From assembly GCA_963678925.1 (NCBI GenBank), contig OY787533.1, forward strand, positions 4,749,540-4,813,539: a stretch of 64,000 nucleotides of DNA. Reading direction: 5' to 3'. Below the pieces are notes generated by a model, which saw only the letters and a list, made by a program, of their open reading frames with translations, did not search any database and was not told the origin of the DNA. Positions 9,001-16,012 of the stretch are shown here, piece after piece. The stretch comes from G963665925 sp963678925. GTDB taxonomy: Bacteria; Bacillota; Clostridia; Peptostreptococcales; Acidaminobacteraceae. The stretch's first letter is position 1. Every line of letters begins with the position of its first letter. The position numbers were made by a program, and so were the translations under genes.

Positions 9001-11625
9001 GTACCCCATAGAAGCACCTACAGGGAACTCCTGGTTTTCATAACGTATAACATAAGACTTGCCTGACTCATTAGAGAATCTGAACAAGGTCTGATCACCC
9101 TCTACTGGTGTATACGTAAAGTTGTCAGGCTGAGAATACAGCTTATGCACATAAGCGGCCACATCACTGTCGACACCGCTAACTTCATAGCGGACAAATA
9201 TATTGAGCTCATCCTGGTTCAGCTGTGCATCGCTCAGAGTCAATGTGTTTCTGAAGCTGGATACGGAAATCACCTGATCATCATCTGACAGTTCATCATC
9301 ATCAGAAAGGATGATTTCATAATTAGAAACACCAGATACCTTGTCCCATCCAATACTCAGTTGATCTCCTGACTGAAGAACTGTTACGTTTTCAACCGCT
9401 TCAACAACATCTGGTTTCCACTTGTCATTCAAATCACCAACCAGTGTTTGAACATCCATAAAATTCAGGGACTGGTTTAGAACATAAACTTCACCAATCA
9501 TACCGTCAAATGCATCTCCGCCACCGGTGTTTGACGTATCATGAGCATTTTTGTCATTAGGATCTACTGCTTCAGTATTGAACCAGCCAAGACCAACTGT
9601 ATTGGAATGCTCATACTGTTTGTCGATACTAGAAAGTGTTTGTGTCTCTTCGAGTTCAGCGGCCACACCATTCAGGTATGCTCTGAAAGTACCTTCCGAA
9701 GAGTCCTGTACCAGCACAGCAGAGTAAACTGTATCTGGTTGAACTGTAGAAAGTTTTACGACCTTATAGGCTTCTTGTGCGTCCCATTCGCGCTTATTGT
9801 AAGCCATTGCATAAAGCGTAGGCGCATCTTCATTATCTGCGTCCGGTGCAATGACAAAGTTGTAGCCTCGCCAAATGCCACCCTCTTCATAAACATATTG
9901 AACGCCATCTACACTGTCACCCGTTTTAAACACAGTGGCTACTGTCTTATTCAAGAAGCTCTCTGTACCGATTTCAGATGAAGAATCAATATTCATACCA
10001 AAGGAGATATCCTTAAAATCAACAGCCGGATGACCATTGATGCCATCTAGCACAAGCACCGGTGAAGAACCGCCCTGAGCTTCAGCTGTGTTGTCATAGC
10101 CTAGACTGTCATGCCACTGGTTTACACTTTGACCTTCTACCATGTTTGAATCCTCAACACCGTCTCCATCCAAATCACTCGCGTCCAGATGCAGTCCTGT
10201 GTTTTCTGGGTTCGTGTCATTGTCGCCAGGAACTATGACAATATCAATCGAATTCTCTTCAATGTCCCAGTTATGATTGTGATATCCATGGTACCAGTCA
10301 TGCCATCCATACCAGCCATACCACGAGTTAAATGCATAAAAATCAAATGTGTCTACAAGGCGTTCGCCCGACTCCAGGTCTTCCACGTCAACGGACTTGC
10401 TGTCAAGAATATAGACAAAATCGCCATTGTAATTGATCAGAAGTGAACCGTACTCACCTGGAATGCGGATGCGCTCTGGACCTCTGTAAATCCACTGCCC
10501 CTCTACGGTTGCAAGTCGTGGATAATCCAGCGTCTCAACAGCATCTAGAATATTACCCGTTTCAATAGTGTCACCTTGCGCTGCCCCGTAAATGGTTCGA
10601 GAGCCAGAAACCGGCATATAATCGCTGTAAGTATTGGTTTGCAAATCATACTTGCCTACCGTGCTTCCATAGAGCAGATAGAGCTCATCATTTACCGAAG
10701 CTAAACCGTAAGTATTGTCAGGAATATTACCAAGCACTTTCGTTGTATTTCTGTCTATGTCGACCTCAACAAGAATACCGTGATTACTTGTATACGCCGC
10801 ATAGTAGAGCTTGTCACCATGGAATACGATATCGCCAAGTGATGGGTATTCTAGATCCATCAGCTTGGTAATCTGTTTCCAGTGCTTATCAGACATGTTG
10901 TAGAACATGAGGTCCTCATCCTCTACAAAATATGCATTGCCCTGGTCATCCATTGTGAGTGCATTAATACCATCACTCCACCAATAATCCTTAATGTATT
11001 TTTCATATGTGTAGCTGTTTTCAAGCAGGTTTTTCCATAGGTTGCCGTCATACTTCACACCATACAGCACTGTAGAAGAATCATTGGCAATATCAGACCA
11101 TGTCTGCGCATTGTCTGCCATGTACTGAACAGTCTTATCGACGACATCAACCGAATAGATTCTTCCATAAACATCAGATGTATAGAAATTGTTGATTTCC
11201 CCCACAACAACACGATACATATCATCATCCACGTCGTTGTCATCTGCTGTCGGATTGACATTGATACCAAAATCCATTTCATCGGATTTGTTTTTCTTTA
11301 CTACGCGAATACGAATCGTTACAAGTTCGTTTTCAGCACTAAGTTTTGAAGCGTCATCGATATAAACCTTGCCTGTGTCAATATCTATTTTAAACGCATC
11401 ATTGTAATTTCTTACAATATAATATTGAGGCTGGTGCTTTCCGTTATTTCCCTCTTCGCTGATTTCTGCGTCCAGGCCAACATATGCATCGTCGCCGTCT
11501 GCCTTGTACGCCACGTTCATTCTGCCGTCACTATCAGACAACGTAACTGTTCCCGCAAATGAAGCAGAGGGCAAAGCTGCAAAAATTAAAACAGCCGAAA
11601 GCAACAATGAAAGTATCTTTTTCAT
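6025..11625 (-). CDS. Very large secreted multidomain surface protein (1866 residues)
   Basis: I do not recognise it as a named protein. Residues 1-24 are a signal peptide ending A-S-F-A. Then come a cadherin-like stretch (25-125), a beta-propeller-like region (about 135-350), a VCBS/cadherin-like repeat (392-432), a Trp/His/Tyr-rich patch (434-453), a LamG-like domain opened by a D-x-D-x-D-G-x-x-D calcium motif (477-740), two fibronectin-III-like domains (about 743-830 and 918-1010), three FIVAR-like helical modules (1035-1096, 1198-1256, 1355-1416) each followed by a beta module, and an acidic C-terminal part. No LPXTG, SLH or transmembrane anchor is visible, so surface attachment is unexplained. 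It overlaps the upstream gene by 1 nt (TAATG), with GGAGGAG inside that gene. Likely role, inferred only: adhesion or extracellular binding. Confidence 0.85.
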   Translation of the reverse strand: MKKILSLLLSAVLIFAALPSASFAGTVTLSDSDGRMNVAYKADGDDAYVGLDAEISEEGNNGKHQPQYYIVRNYNDAFKIDIDTGKVYIDDASKLSAENELVTIRIRVVKKNKSDEMDFGINVNPTADDNDVDDDMYRVVVGEINNFYTSDVYGRIYSVDVVDKTVQYMADNAQTWSDIANDSSTVLYGVKYDGNLWKNLLENSYTYEKYIKDYWWSDGINALTMDDQGNAYFVEDEDLMFYNMSDKHWKQITKLMDLEYPSLGDIVFHGDKLYYAAYTSNHGILVEVDIDRNTTKVLGNIPDNTYGLASVNDELYLLYGSTVGKYDLQTNTYSDYMPVSGSRTIYGAAQGDTIETGNILDAVETLDYPRLATVEGQWIYRGPERIRIPGEYGSLLINYNGDFVYILDSKSVDVEDLESGERLVDTFDFYAFNSWYGWYGWHDWYHGYHNHNWDIEENSIDIVIVPGDNDTNPENTGLHLDASDLDGDGVEDSNMVEGQSVNQWHDSLGYDNTAEAQGGSSPVLVLDGINGHPAVDFKDISFGMNIDSSSEIGTESFLNKTVATVFKTGDSVDGVQYVYEEGGIWRGYNFVIAPDADNEDAPTLYAMAYNKREWDAQEAYKVVKLSTVQPDTVYSAVLVQDSSEGTFRAYLNGVAAELEETQTLSSIDKQYEHSNTVGLGWFNTEAVDPNDKNAHDTSNTGGGDAFDGMIGEVYVLNQSLNFMDVQTLVGDLNDKWKPDVVEAVENVTVLQSGDQLSIGWDKVSGVSNYEIILSDDDELSDDDQVISVSSFRNTLTLSDAQLNQDELNIFVRYEVSGVDSDVAAYVHKLYSQPDNFTYTPVEGDQTLFRFSNESGKSYVIRYENQEFPVGASMGYQTVDNESIPDPTKAELYEVATDGTKVRFDLGHSIKADGPTYKALDAVVGLTGTLNGDQIELSWNKYPGAESYEIYGGVSADSLVNLDMETSALKQTFELDDWEDMLFYYFKVRAKVPPTETGYAYSDFSEVERVLTPVFGDLVDRLNNQWENGVAGPDENGYYALGQYEEGALEAAKAAVQTAQSILDAYEAGTASADVLGAAYETLKDAADALDQSQITASNRISLVFKDNAGNPIEGGAIGDGTYTVTNGYAVFYGPNGYDELKIDITIEGYSCVEGSQLSLVFSNETQEITLTYEDSLPAAIGSAESVLGELGAVAVGPNEDGFYTPGQYHGPYYEALKDLIGDGNALLKDSTASGAEKNAKASEILLALERFEGSLVTENTTISIDFRKLSDPDNADFTVNGVTGVVKYAPAGIVVTLNAPYDEVFADNYFVPSEDTLEFTFGTTAKTQVVQYVPSSLYELYLTAGDLIDNAVEGLGEGESYSLGQYVKDAKESSGLNDAFKDAEKVLSKANASDAEIEAATEDLQDALAAFAALEITEDNRIEVKNISAETGKALEDENGVDTVIYYGPIGYALEIAVPSVDHYQAYQDAYSGSTEVYTKIELEFTDVVQHIYVMYHEDVNDPLTSADKDTWEEDALKSIIEYADEDRIEWRHESAYDEDGTISDDEASLREHEDFLNILDNALIGDDKEYADPEFVADYIEDIETGETDINDYEDLIEMIKKYYDEISDSFYSFTPGSGTNNGKLENTKTIFYADPINTSVVFTIKDSNITDPEFHFELIGNEYLTYDYPLIELYKLSTGQDPSVDPSVLNKGSIQSSNTRVSTIVDKETDEYGYAIVVQPDAEEYKKDEIYYARVITSVRVNEESSMFVDAVEDAESKEDKHRLAVDEVVEMYNNNTDSYYYYDGHKDENGNSIKVVRINSDDLQYAIGVIHDKSNGNKSLVDGLQITSQSKWMINGESEQTVKKVDGLSLDLASKPALPRFIE

Positions 11626-12455
11626 TATTGTTCTCCTCCAATCTTCTCGATTATTGAATCGACTTCGTCAGACTCAAACCCTTTAAATACAAATTTGTTC
11701 ACAACACCATTCAGCATACCTACGAGAACATAAGTCTCATAACCGCCAAAATCCGTATAACCGTAGCGATATCCATCAATTGCATCATATTTTGTAAATT
11801 CTGATGTCTCTACGAAAATATCTGCTGCAGTTTGGATTAGTTCATCTTCCGCTGTGCCTTCCGACATGGAAATACGTACAGATTTGTTTGAATCCGCATA
11901 GTTGTGATAATAACGCGTCTGCTCCCACTCTTCATAGGTATGCATGTAAGCATTTTGCATATCCTCCGGCAGTTCTGCAGGCATTTCCGAATCGATTTCC
12001 AAAATAACCGACCGTGTTACCGAGTCCCACTGTACAACTGTCCCCATAGCCTCAGCAACAAACGCTAGTGGCACGAATGTTCTGCCTTCGAAAATTGTTG
12101 GCGAAGCATCCAATACTACAGGAAGCGTACCAATTTTCGCAGACGTGTTGTCAATCTGGAGCCAAATCACATCCCCATTTGGCGTCGATGCAGAAATTGA
12201 TTTCTCAGCACCATTCCAGGATACCTCTACTCCGAACAGGTCAAATGTCCTTTTCAAGGGCATCATGGTTCTACCATTCACGATAACAGCTGGCATATCA
12301 ATGCCCACTTCATCATCATATGAAGATACGGTTTCCCCATCTACTATGATCTGTATTGGATTCTCTGCCAATTCTCTATATGTATCAGAAAATCCAAGGC
12401 CTGTGTTGACTGCTAAAACTACCCCCATAAGCAGCACCACAATAATTCTTCTCAT
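11625..12455 (-). CDS. Secreted protein with copper-amine-oxidase-like N-terminal (stalk) domain
   Basis: A 276-residue exported protein. Residues 1-22 form a signal peptide. Residues about 30-153 match the copper amine oxidase N-terminal-like domain, seen as two related half-repeats, N-G-R-T-M-M-P-L-K-R...V-S-W-N and E-G-R-T-F-V-P-L-A...V-Q-W-D. No amine-oxidase catalytic part is present. The domain is common in Clostridial wall proteins, where it is thought structural. The C-terminal ~120 residues are unassigned. I prefer ATG 12455, with AGG 10 nt upstream. A GTG at 12464 crowds its SD. The 1-nt overlap with the giant surface protein implies co-translation and a joint role. Confidence 0.85.
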   Translation of the reverse strand: MRRIIVVLLMGVVLAVNTGLGFSDTYRELAENPIQIIVDGETVSSYDDEVGIDMPAVIVNGRTMMPLKRTFDLFGVEVSWNGAEKSISASTPNGDVIWLQIDNTSAKIGTLPVVLDASPTIFEGRTFVPLAFVAEAMGTVVQWDSVTRSVILEIDSEMPAELPEDMQNAYMHTYEEWEQTRYYHNYADSNKSVRISMSEGTAEDELIQTAADIFVETSEFTKYDAIDGYRYGYTDFGGYETYVLVGMLNGVVNKFVFKGFESDEVDSIIEKIGGEQ

Positions 12456-12495
12456 AGCTTTCACACCTACCTTTCAAATTTATCTATACATGACT

Positions 12496-12524
12496 ATTTT
12501 ACCATAAAAACACCGACTTTAACC
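12496..12524 (-). promoter_or_regulatory. Possible promoter of the surface-protein operon
   Basis: On the minus strand, -10 TAAAAT (12496-12501) lies 17 nt from a poor -35 (GGTTAA, 12519-12524). The -10 is good and the -35 weak, so an activator or alternative sigma factor is possible. This is the best candidate I see upstream of 12455. Confidence 0.35.
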
Positions 12525-12540
12525 GTTCATGTTGGCAAAT

Positions 12541-12926
12541 AACCAAAATTCAACATAAATATTTTAAAATTCATTAACATTTCACCGTGTTACTTCACAC
12601 ATTGAAATCTTCATAAAATCTAAGTTAAAAATCTTAGGAATAAGCACTTTACTTATTTTCGCTTTTCGTAGTAGATTTCACTTCCTACAAAACCGCTTGA
12701 CTTTTTCAGTGTACCTTGTTCAACTTTCTTCCTTATATATCCTCATACTTTGGTCTTGTTTTTGTCATGTATACATCTTTGTAAGAGTTACATATGCAAT
12801 TATAGCATTATTTCAGTTTTACCGATATGCATCTAAAGACACAAATAGTCTCTTGAAATCACCTTTGTAGGCTTCATCCAGCAAGGCTAGATTTCGGAGT
12901 TTTCCGCAGTCCAAGAACATTCTTCC
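12541..12926. other. AT-rich non-coding stretch, no gene seen
   Basis: No open frame with a ribosome binding site, no RNA gene and no convincing terminator was found here. It lies between the putative promoter of the surface-protein operon and the 93-bp repeats. Confidence 0.6.
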
Positions 12927-13019
12927 TGCACAGGGCAATCTTCAATCGCCTATGTCGCTTAACGCGCCATATACGCAAGAAAGACCAATCCGTTATTTTT
13001 GTGCGAGCACAAATAACAC
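12927..13019. repeat. 93-bp direct repeat, copy 1
   Basis: It begins TGCACAGGGCAATCTTC and ends GAGCACAAATAACAC. It aligns without gaps to copy 2 (13055-13147) with 8 differences by eye, and the repeat period is 128 bp. Six of the differences fall in a 14-bp window (12978-12991). Its 3' end holds a small inverted repeat (GTTATTT / AAATAAC). Short open frames through both copies look accidental, since they lack ribosome binding sites. Confidence 0.85.
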
Positions 13020-13054
13020 TCAGACGCTCTTCCTAGCAAAACCTGTTTTCGAAA

Positions 13055-13147
13055 TGCACAGGGCAATCTTCGATCGCCCATGTCGCTTAACGCGCCATAT
13101 ACGCAGAAAAGGTCAATGTGTTATTTTTGTGCGAGCACAAATAACAC
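13055..13147. repeat. 93-bp direct repeat, copy 2
   Basis: Second copy of the element at 12927. Here the variable block is AGAAAAGGTCAATGT instead of AAGAAAGACCAATCC, and it matches a downstream complement, so this copy is part of the long palindrome at 13102-13163. Copy 1 lacks that downstream arm. Confidence 0.85.
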
Positions 13148-13163
13148 ATTGACCTTTTCTGCG
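13102..13163. repeat. 62-nt near-perfect palindrome (25-bp arms)
   Basis: Arms 13102-13126 and 13139-13163 pair over 25 bp without mismatch. The centre adds GTGC/GCAC with a 2-nt bulge. There is no T run on either side, so it is not a typical terminator. It may be a mobile-repeat end, a protein-binding palindrome, or a structured read-through RNA behind the rpmF terminator. Confidence 0.85.
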
Positions 13164-13185
13164 TGCATTTCTTTGTTTTTAACGC

Positions 13186-13213
13186 AAAAAAAGCAATGGA
13201 TACCCATTGCTTT
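13186..13213 (-). terminator. Terminator of yceD-rpmF
   Basis: Minus-strand stem AAAGCAATGG / CCATTGCTTT with a 4-nt loop, followed by seven T. It starts 16 nt after the rpmF stop codon. Confidence 0.9.
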
Positions 13214-13228
13214 CACGCCAAATTATAA

Positions 13229-13408
13229 TTATTTAACTGAAATTACTTCTTGGCCCTTGTATTGGCCGCAAGATGGGCAAACACGATGTGGAACCGTTGG
13301 CTCATGGCACTGCGGGCATTCGATAACGTTTACAGCTGTCATTTTGATGTTAGCCGCTCTTCTCTTATCTCTTCTTGCTTTAGAAGTTTTACGCTTAGGT
13401 ACTGCCAT
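13229..13408 (-). CDS. rpmF: 50S ribosomal protein L32
   Basis: A 59-residue basic protein opening MAVPKRKTSKARRDKRR, with two CxxC-type pairs (C-P-Q-C and C-P-S-C) that bind zinc in the Cys4 form of L32. A strong SD (GGAGG) precedes the ATG. It lies 17 nt after yceD, the classic pairing in most bacteria. In many related genomes fapR-plsX follows directly, but here 7.5 kb of accessory DNA intervenes. Confidence 0.97.
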   Translation of the reverse strand: MAVPKRKTSKARRDKRRAANIKMTAVNVIECPQCHEPTVPHRVCPSCGQYKGQEVISVK

Positions 13409-13425
13409 TTTCTACACCTCCTTAA

Positions 13426-13926
13426 CTAACGAAAGAAGTCTTTGAGACTTTCAAGTCTCGGATCAATCTTCTCATTATCACAATCGCAAGGGTCGGTGTT
13501 GAGATCAGCTCCACACACCGGACATAATCCTTGACATTCTGGGTCACACAGAATTTGCATTGGCATATTCAAAAGAAGATCTTCCTTTACAATGACTAGC
13601 AAATCCAGTTCATGATCTATAAGTATCTGCATGTCCCCTTGATCATCTTCTTGATAATTCTCTTCAAGAATATCCCGGGTAATACGTCCTTCGATCGTCT
13701 TTGTGACATCTTTCAAGCATCGATCACAACTGAACTTTACGTCTACGCTGTAAACTGCATCTACAAGAATTTCATCCTCAACTCTGTAGACACGGCCTTT
13801 CACGCTAACTGGTCCAGCATGCTCAATACCGTGATCAGTAATGATTTCAAAATCCAATGCCATTTCAACATCGACCGGAATCGAAACCGTTTTACCGTTC
13901 ATTACTTCTGAAACGTTGATTCGCAA
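13426..13926 (-). CDS. yceD: YceD family protein (DUF177)
   Basis: 166-residue DUF177 protein, always paired with rpmF and linked to 23S rRNA processing and accumulation in studied bacteria. It shows a Cys pair (S-C-D-R-C, about residues 68-71) and a C-terminal cluster (C-D-P-E-C-Q-G-L-C-P-V-C-G-A-D-L-N) typical of the family. The start codon is TTG at 13924-13926, with GAGGTG about 7 nt upstream. It is driven by a perfect consensus promoter at 13957-13985, which suits a ribosomal-protein operon. Confidence 0.92.
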   Translation of the reverse strand: MRINVSEVMNGKTVSIPVDVEMALDFEIITDHGIEHAGPVSVKGRVYRVEDEILVDAVYSVDVKFSCDRCLKDVTKTIEGRITRDILEENYQEDDQGDMQILIDHELDLLVIVKEDLLLNMPMQILCDPECQGLCPVCGADLNTDPCDCDNEKIDPRLESLKDFFR

Positions 13927-13956
13927 GAGTATTCACCTCTTTACTGCAACACGAAT

Positions 13957-13985
13957 ATTATAAAAGTCAGCACAATGTTTGTCAA
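13957..13985 (-). promoter_or_regulatory. Consensus sigma-A promoter of yceD-rpmF
   Basis: On the minus strand, TTGACA (13980-13985), a 17-nt spacer and TATAAT (13957-13962). Both boxes match consensus at every position. It lies 31 nt upstream of the TTG start codon. Confidence 0.92.
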
Positions 13986-13999
13986 GTAATATTACTTGA
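13982..13999. promoter_or_regulatory. 18-bp perfect palindrome overlapping the -35 box
   Basis: TCAAGTAATATTACTTGA is identical to its own reverse complement and shares four bases with the TTGACA box. That position suits an operator. No known regulator motif is recognised. A weaker imperfect hairpin (ACTTGATATATCTT / AAGATATGCAAGT) overlaps it at about 13994-14033. Confidence 0.6.
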
Positions 14000-14039
14000 T
14001 ATATCTTAAATTATTTTTCGAAGATATGCAAGTAAAACA

Positions 14040-14381
14040 GGAAAAGATTTATAAAATATTACTTTAGACTGCTGTTTTGTGCCAAATAGTCCCTCATGTT
14101 TGCGCAAAACACGACTCAACCCTTTGCGAATTTCTTACATGAAATCGTCTGAAAACTCAGCATTTGCACCGAAGACAGACATTCTACAAAGTATCAGATC
14201 AGTCCTGTTTTGCACGTAGGCAGATTACAGGTGCCTAAGTCTTATTTTATAAAACAATGTACTATATTTTTGTAACATTATTTTACTTTTTGCTTCTTGA
14301 TAAATTTAAAAAATGCTCAAAATAATCTTTGACACTTCACGTGGCCTTATGCGCAGAAATGCATATTTCCGGCTTAAACAT
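14040..14381. other. Non-coding stretch between yceD promoter and ackA terminator
   Basis: No gene or RNA was found. A 6-bp inverted repeat (TAGGCA / TGCCTA) occurs at about 14216-14236, but nothing supports a function for it. Confidence 0.5.
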
Positions 14382-14410
14382 AAAAAACTGGAGGGCTTGC
14401 ACCCTCCAGT
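14382..14410 (-). terminator. Terminator of ackA
   Basis: Minus-strand stem ACTGGAGGG / CCCTCCAGT with a 6-nt loop, followed by TTTTTT. It starts 13 nt after the ackA stop. Confidence 0.92.
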
Positions 14411-14422
14411 CTTATAATTGTC

Positions 14423-15613
14423 CTATTTTACTAGTTCAACTGTATCGCGTGCGATCATTAGCTCTTCATTTGTAGGAATTACCATAATCTTAACTTTTGA
14501 AGCATCTGCTTCTACGAAAGTTTCTTTACCGCGAACCTTGTTCTTTTCAGTGTCAAGCTCAAGACCCATGAATCCAAGACCGTTACAGATTGTTTCTCTG
14601 TTGTCGATTGAGTTTTCGCCAAGACCAGCTGTAAAGATAACGCCGTCAACACCGCCCATAACAGCAGCGTAAGCAGCAATGTAACGCTTAACGCGACCAT
14701 CGAATACTTTAAGAGCAAGTGCAGCTCGCTCATTGCCTTCTGCAGCAGCATCTTCAATATCACGGAAGTCTGAAGAAACGCCAGAAATACCAAATACGCC
14801 TGATTGCTTGTTCATCAGTGTATCAACTTCTTCGATTGACAGACCTTCTTTTTCCATTACGTACTTAATGATTGCAGGGTCGATATCGCCACAACGTGTA
14901 CCCATTACAAGACCTTCAAGTGGCGTAAAGCCCATAGAAGTTGCAACAGACTTGCCGCCGTCGATAGCTGCAACTGAAGCACCGTTGCCAAGGTGGCAAG
15001 AGATCAGCTTAAGTTCTTCGATTGGCTTACCCATCATAGCAGCAGCTCTCATAGATACGTATCTATGGCTAGTACCGTGGAAACCGTAACGACGAACTGC
15101 ATGCTTTTCATATAGCTCGTATGGCAGTGGGTAGATGTATGATTCTGCAGGCATAGTTTGGTGGAAAGCTGTATCAAATACGCCTACCATCGGTACGTCA
15201 AGCAGTGCTTGCATAGCTTCGATACCCATGATGTTTGCTGGGTTGTGAAGTGGTGCAAGATCGATACACTCTTTAAGAGCGTTCATTACTGCATCAGTGA
15301 TCAGGACAGAACCTGAGAATTTTTCACCTGCATGAACAACACGGTGACCAACAGCATTAATTTCGTTAATGTCTTTGATTGCACCGTAATTTTCGTCTGT
15401 AAGTGCTTTAAGTACTTGTGTCAGTGCTTCTTTGTGATCGTTCATAGGAACTTCGATAACTTCCTTATCGCGACCAGGAACCTCGTGCTTAACACGAGCA
15501 CCTTCGATGCCGATTCTCTCAACTAGACCGATAGCCATTACCGACTCATCAGTCATATCTAGAAGCTGATACTTCAGAGATGACGAACCACAGTTAATTA
15601 CCAATACCTTCAT
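14423..15613 (-). CDS. ackA: Acetate kinase
   Basis: Interconverts acetyl-phosphate plus ADP with acetate plus ATP, the ATP-yielding step of acetate fermentation. The 396-residue protein opens MKVLVINCGSSSLKYQL, and keeps H-R-V-V-H-A-G-E, F-D-T-A-F-H-Q-T-M-P, R-Y-G-F-H-G-T-S-H and F-T-A-G-L-G-E-N, the signatures and active-site residues of the family. A strong SD (AAGGAGG) precedes the ATG. No pta is adjacent. It is divergent from tmcAL, whose product uses acetate. Confidence 0.98.
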   Translation of the reverse strand: MKVLVINCGSSSLKYQLLDMTDESVMAIGLVERIGIEGARVKHEVPGRDKEVIEVPMNDHKEALTQVLKALTDENYGAIKDINEINAVGHRVVHAGEKFSGSVLITDAVMNALKECIDLAPLHNPANIMGIEAMQALLDVPMVGVFDTAFHQTMPAESYIYPLPYELYEKHAVRRYGFHGTSHRYVSMRAAAMMGKPIEELKLISCHLGNGASVAAIDGGKSVATSMGFTPLEGLVMGTRCGDIDPAIIKYVMEKEGLSIEEVDTLMNKQSGVFGISGVSSDFRDIEDAAAEGNERAALALKVFDGRVKRYIAAYAAVMGGVDGVIFTAGLGENSIDNRETICNGLGFMGLELDTEKNKVRGKETFVEADASKVKIMVIPTNEELMIARDTVELVK

Positions 15614-15663
15614 GTAAATGGACCTCCTTGGCTTGTATATATTATTATGTATACAAAAATATA

Positions 15664-15692
15664 ATTATACAGAAAAACCGGATACCTTTCAC
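15664..15692 (-). promoter_or_regulatory. Probable ackA promoter
   Basis: On the minus strand, a perfect -10 TATAAT (15664-15669), a 17-nt spacer and a weak -35 GTGAAA (15687-15692). It lies about 50 nt upstream of the ackA start. Confidence 0.6.
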
Positions 15693-15871
15693 ATGTAGTC
15701 CTGGCAAGACTTCATGCAAAGTACTAGCACCCTTTTTTCCCACACATAAATAATTATAATTCATCTATGAATAATTTCAATACCCATTCTGAAAATGAGT
15801 GCCTTTGAAGCCCCGTAGCCATCGATTGACAGAGCCGCTTTCCACTTGGTATATTTGACATAGCCCTTACA

Positions 15872-15888
15872 GGGTCAATATTTGACCC
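15872..15888. promoter_or_regulatory. Dyad GGGTCAATATTTGACCC between ackA and tmcAL
   Basis: Perfect 7-bp arms with a 3-nt centre, in the divergent intergenic region. It looks like a regulator operator, but no family is recognised. Confidence 0.45.
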
Positions 15889-15921
15889 ATTCATTCAATA
15901 AAAAGTGAATCCATCAACTTT

Positions 15922-15938
15922 TTTGCCGATTCGGCAAA
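15922..15938. promoter_or_regulatory. Dyad TTTGCCGATTCGGCAAA upstream of tmcAL
   Basis: Perfect 8-bp arms around a single central base, 4 nt before a candidate tmcAL -35 box. It may be an operator. GCCGAAT recurs at 15958-15964. Confidence 0.45.
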
Positions 15939-15942
15939 TACT

Positions 15943-15972
15943 TTGGGGAATTACCCAGCCGAATGGCATAAT
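15943..15972 (+). promoter_or_regulatory. Weak candidate promoter of tmcAL
   Basis: TTGGGG (15943-15948), an 18-nt spacer and CATAAT (15967-15972), 40 nt before the tmcAL ATG. Only the -10 is close to consensus. Confidence 0.35.
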
Positions 15973-16012
15973 TTGCTAATATATTCAACAAGCACACGAC
16001 AAGGAGCCTTTT

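Noticed and set aside
11625..12455. A functional copper amine oxidase
   Set aside because: Only the N-terminal stalk-like domain is present. There is no catalytic domain or topaquinone site.
12927..13147. A CRISPR-like array
   Set aside because: Only two 93-bp copies with one 35-bp interval and no cas genes. The unit length does not fit CRISPR.
12952..13445. Two plus-strand open frames, both opening M-S-L-N-A-P-Y-T-Q, as possible small paralogous proteins
   Set aside because: They are translations of the 93-bp direct repeats, have no ribosome binding site, and the second runs antisense through rpmF.
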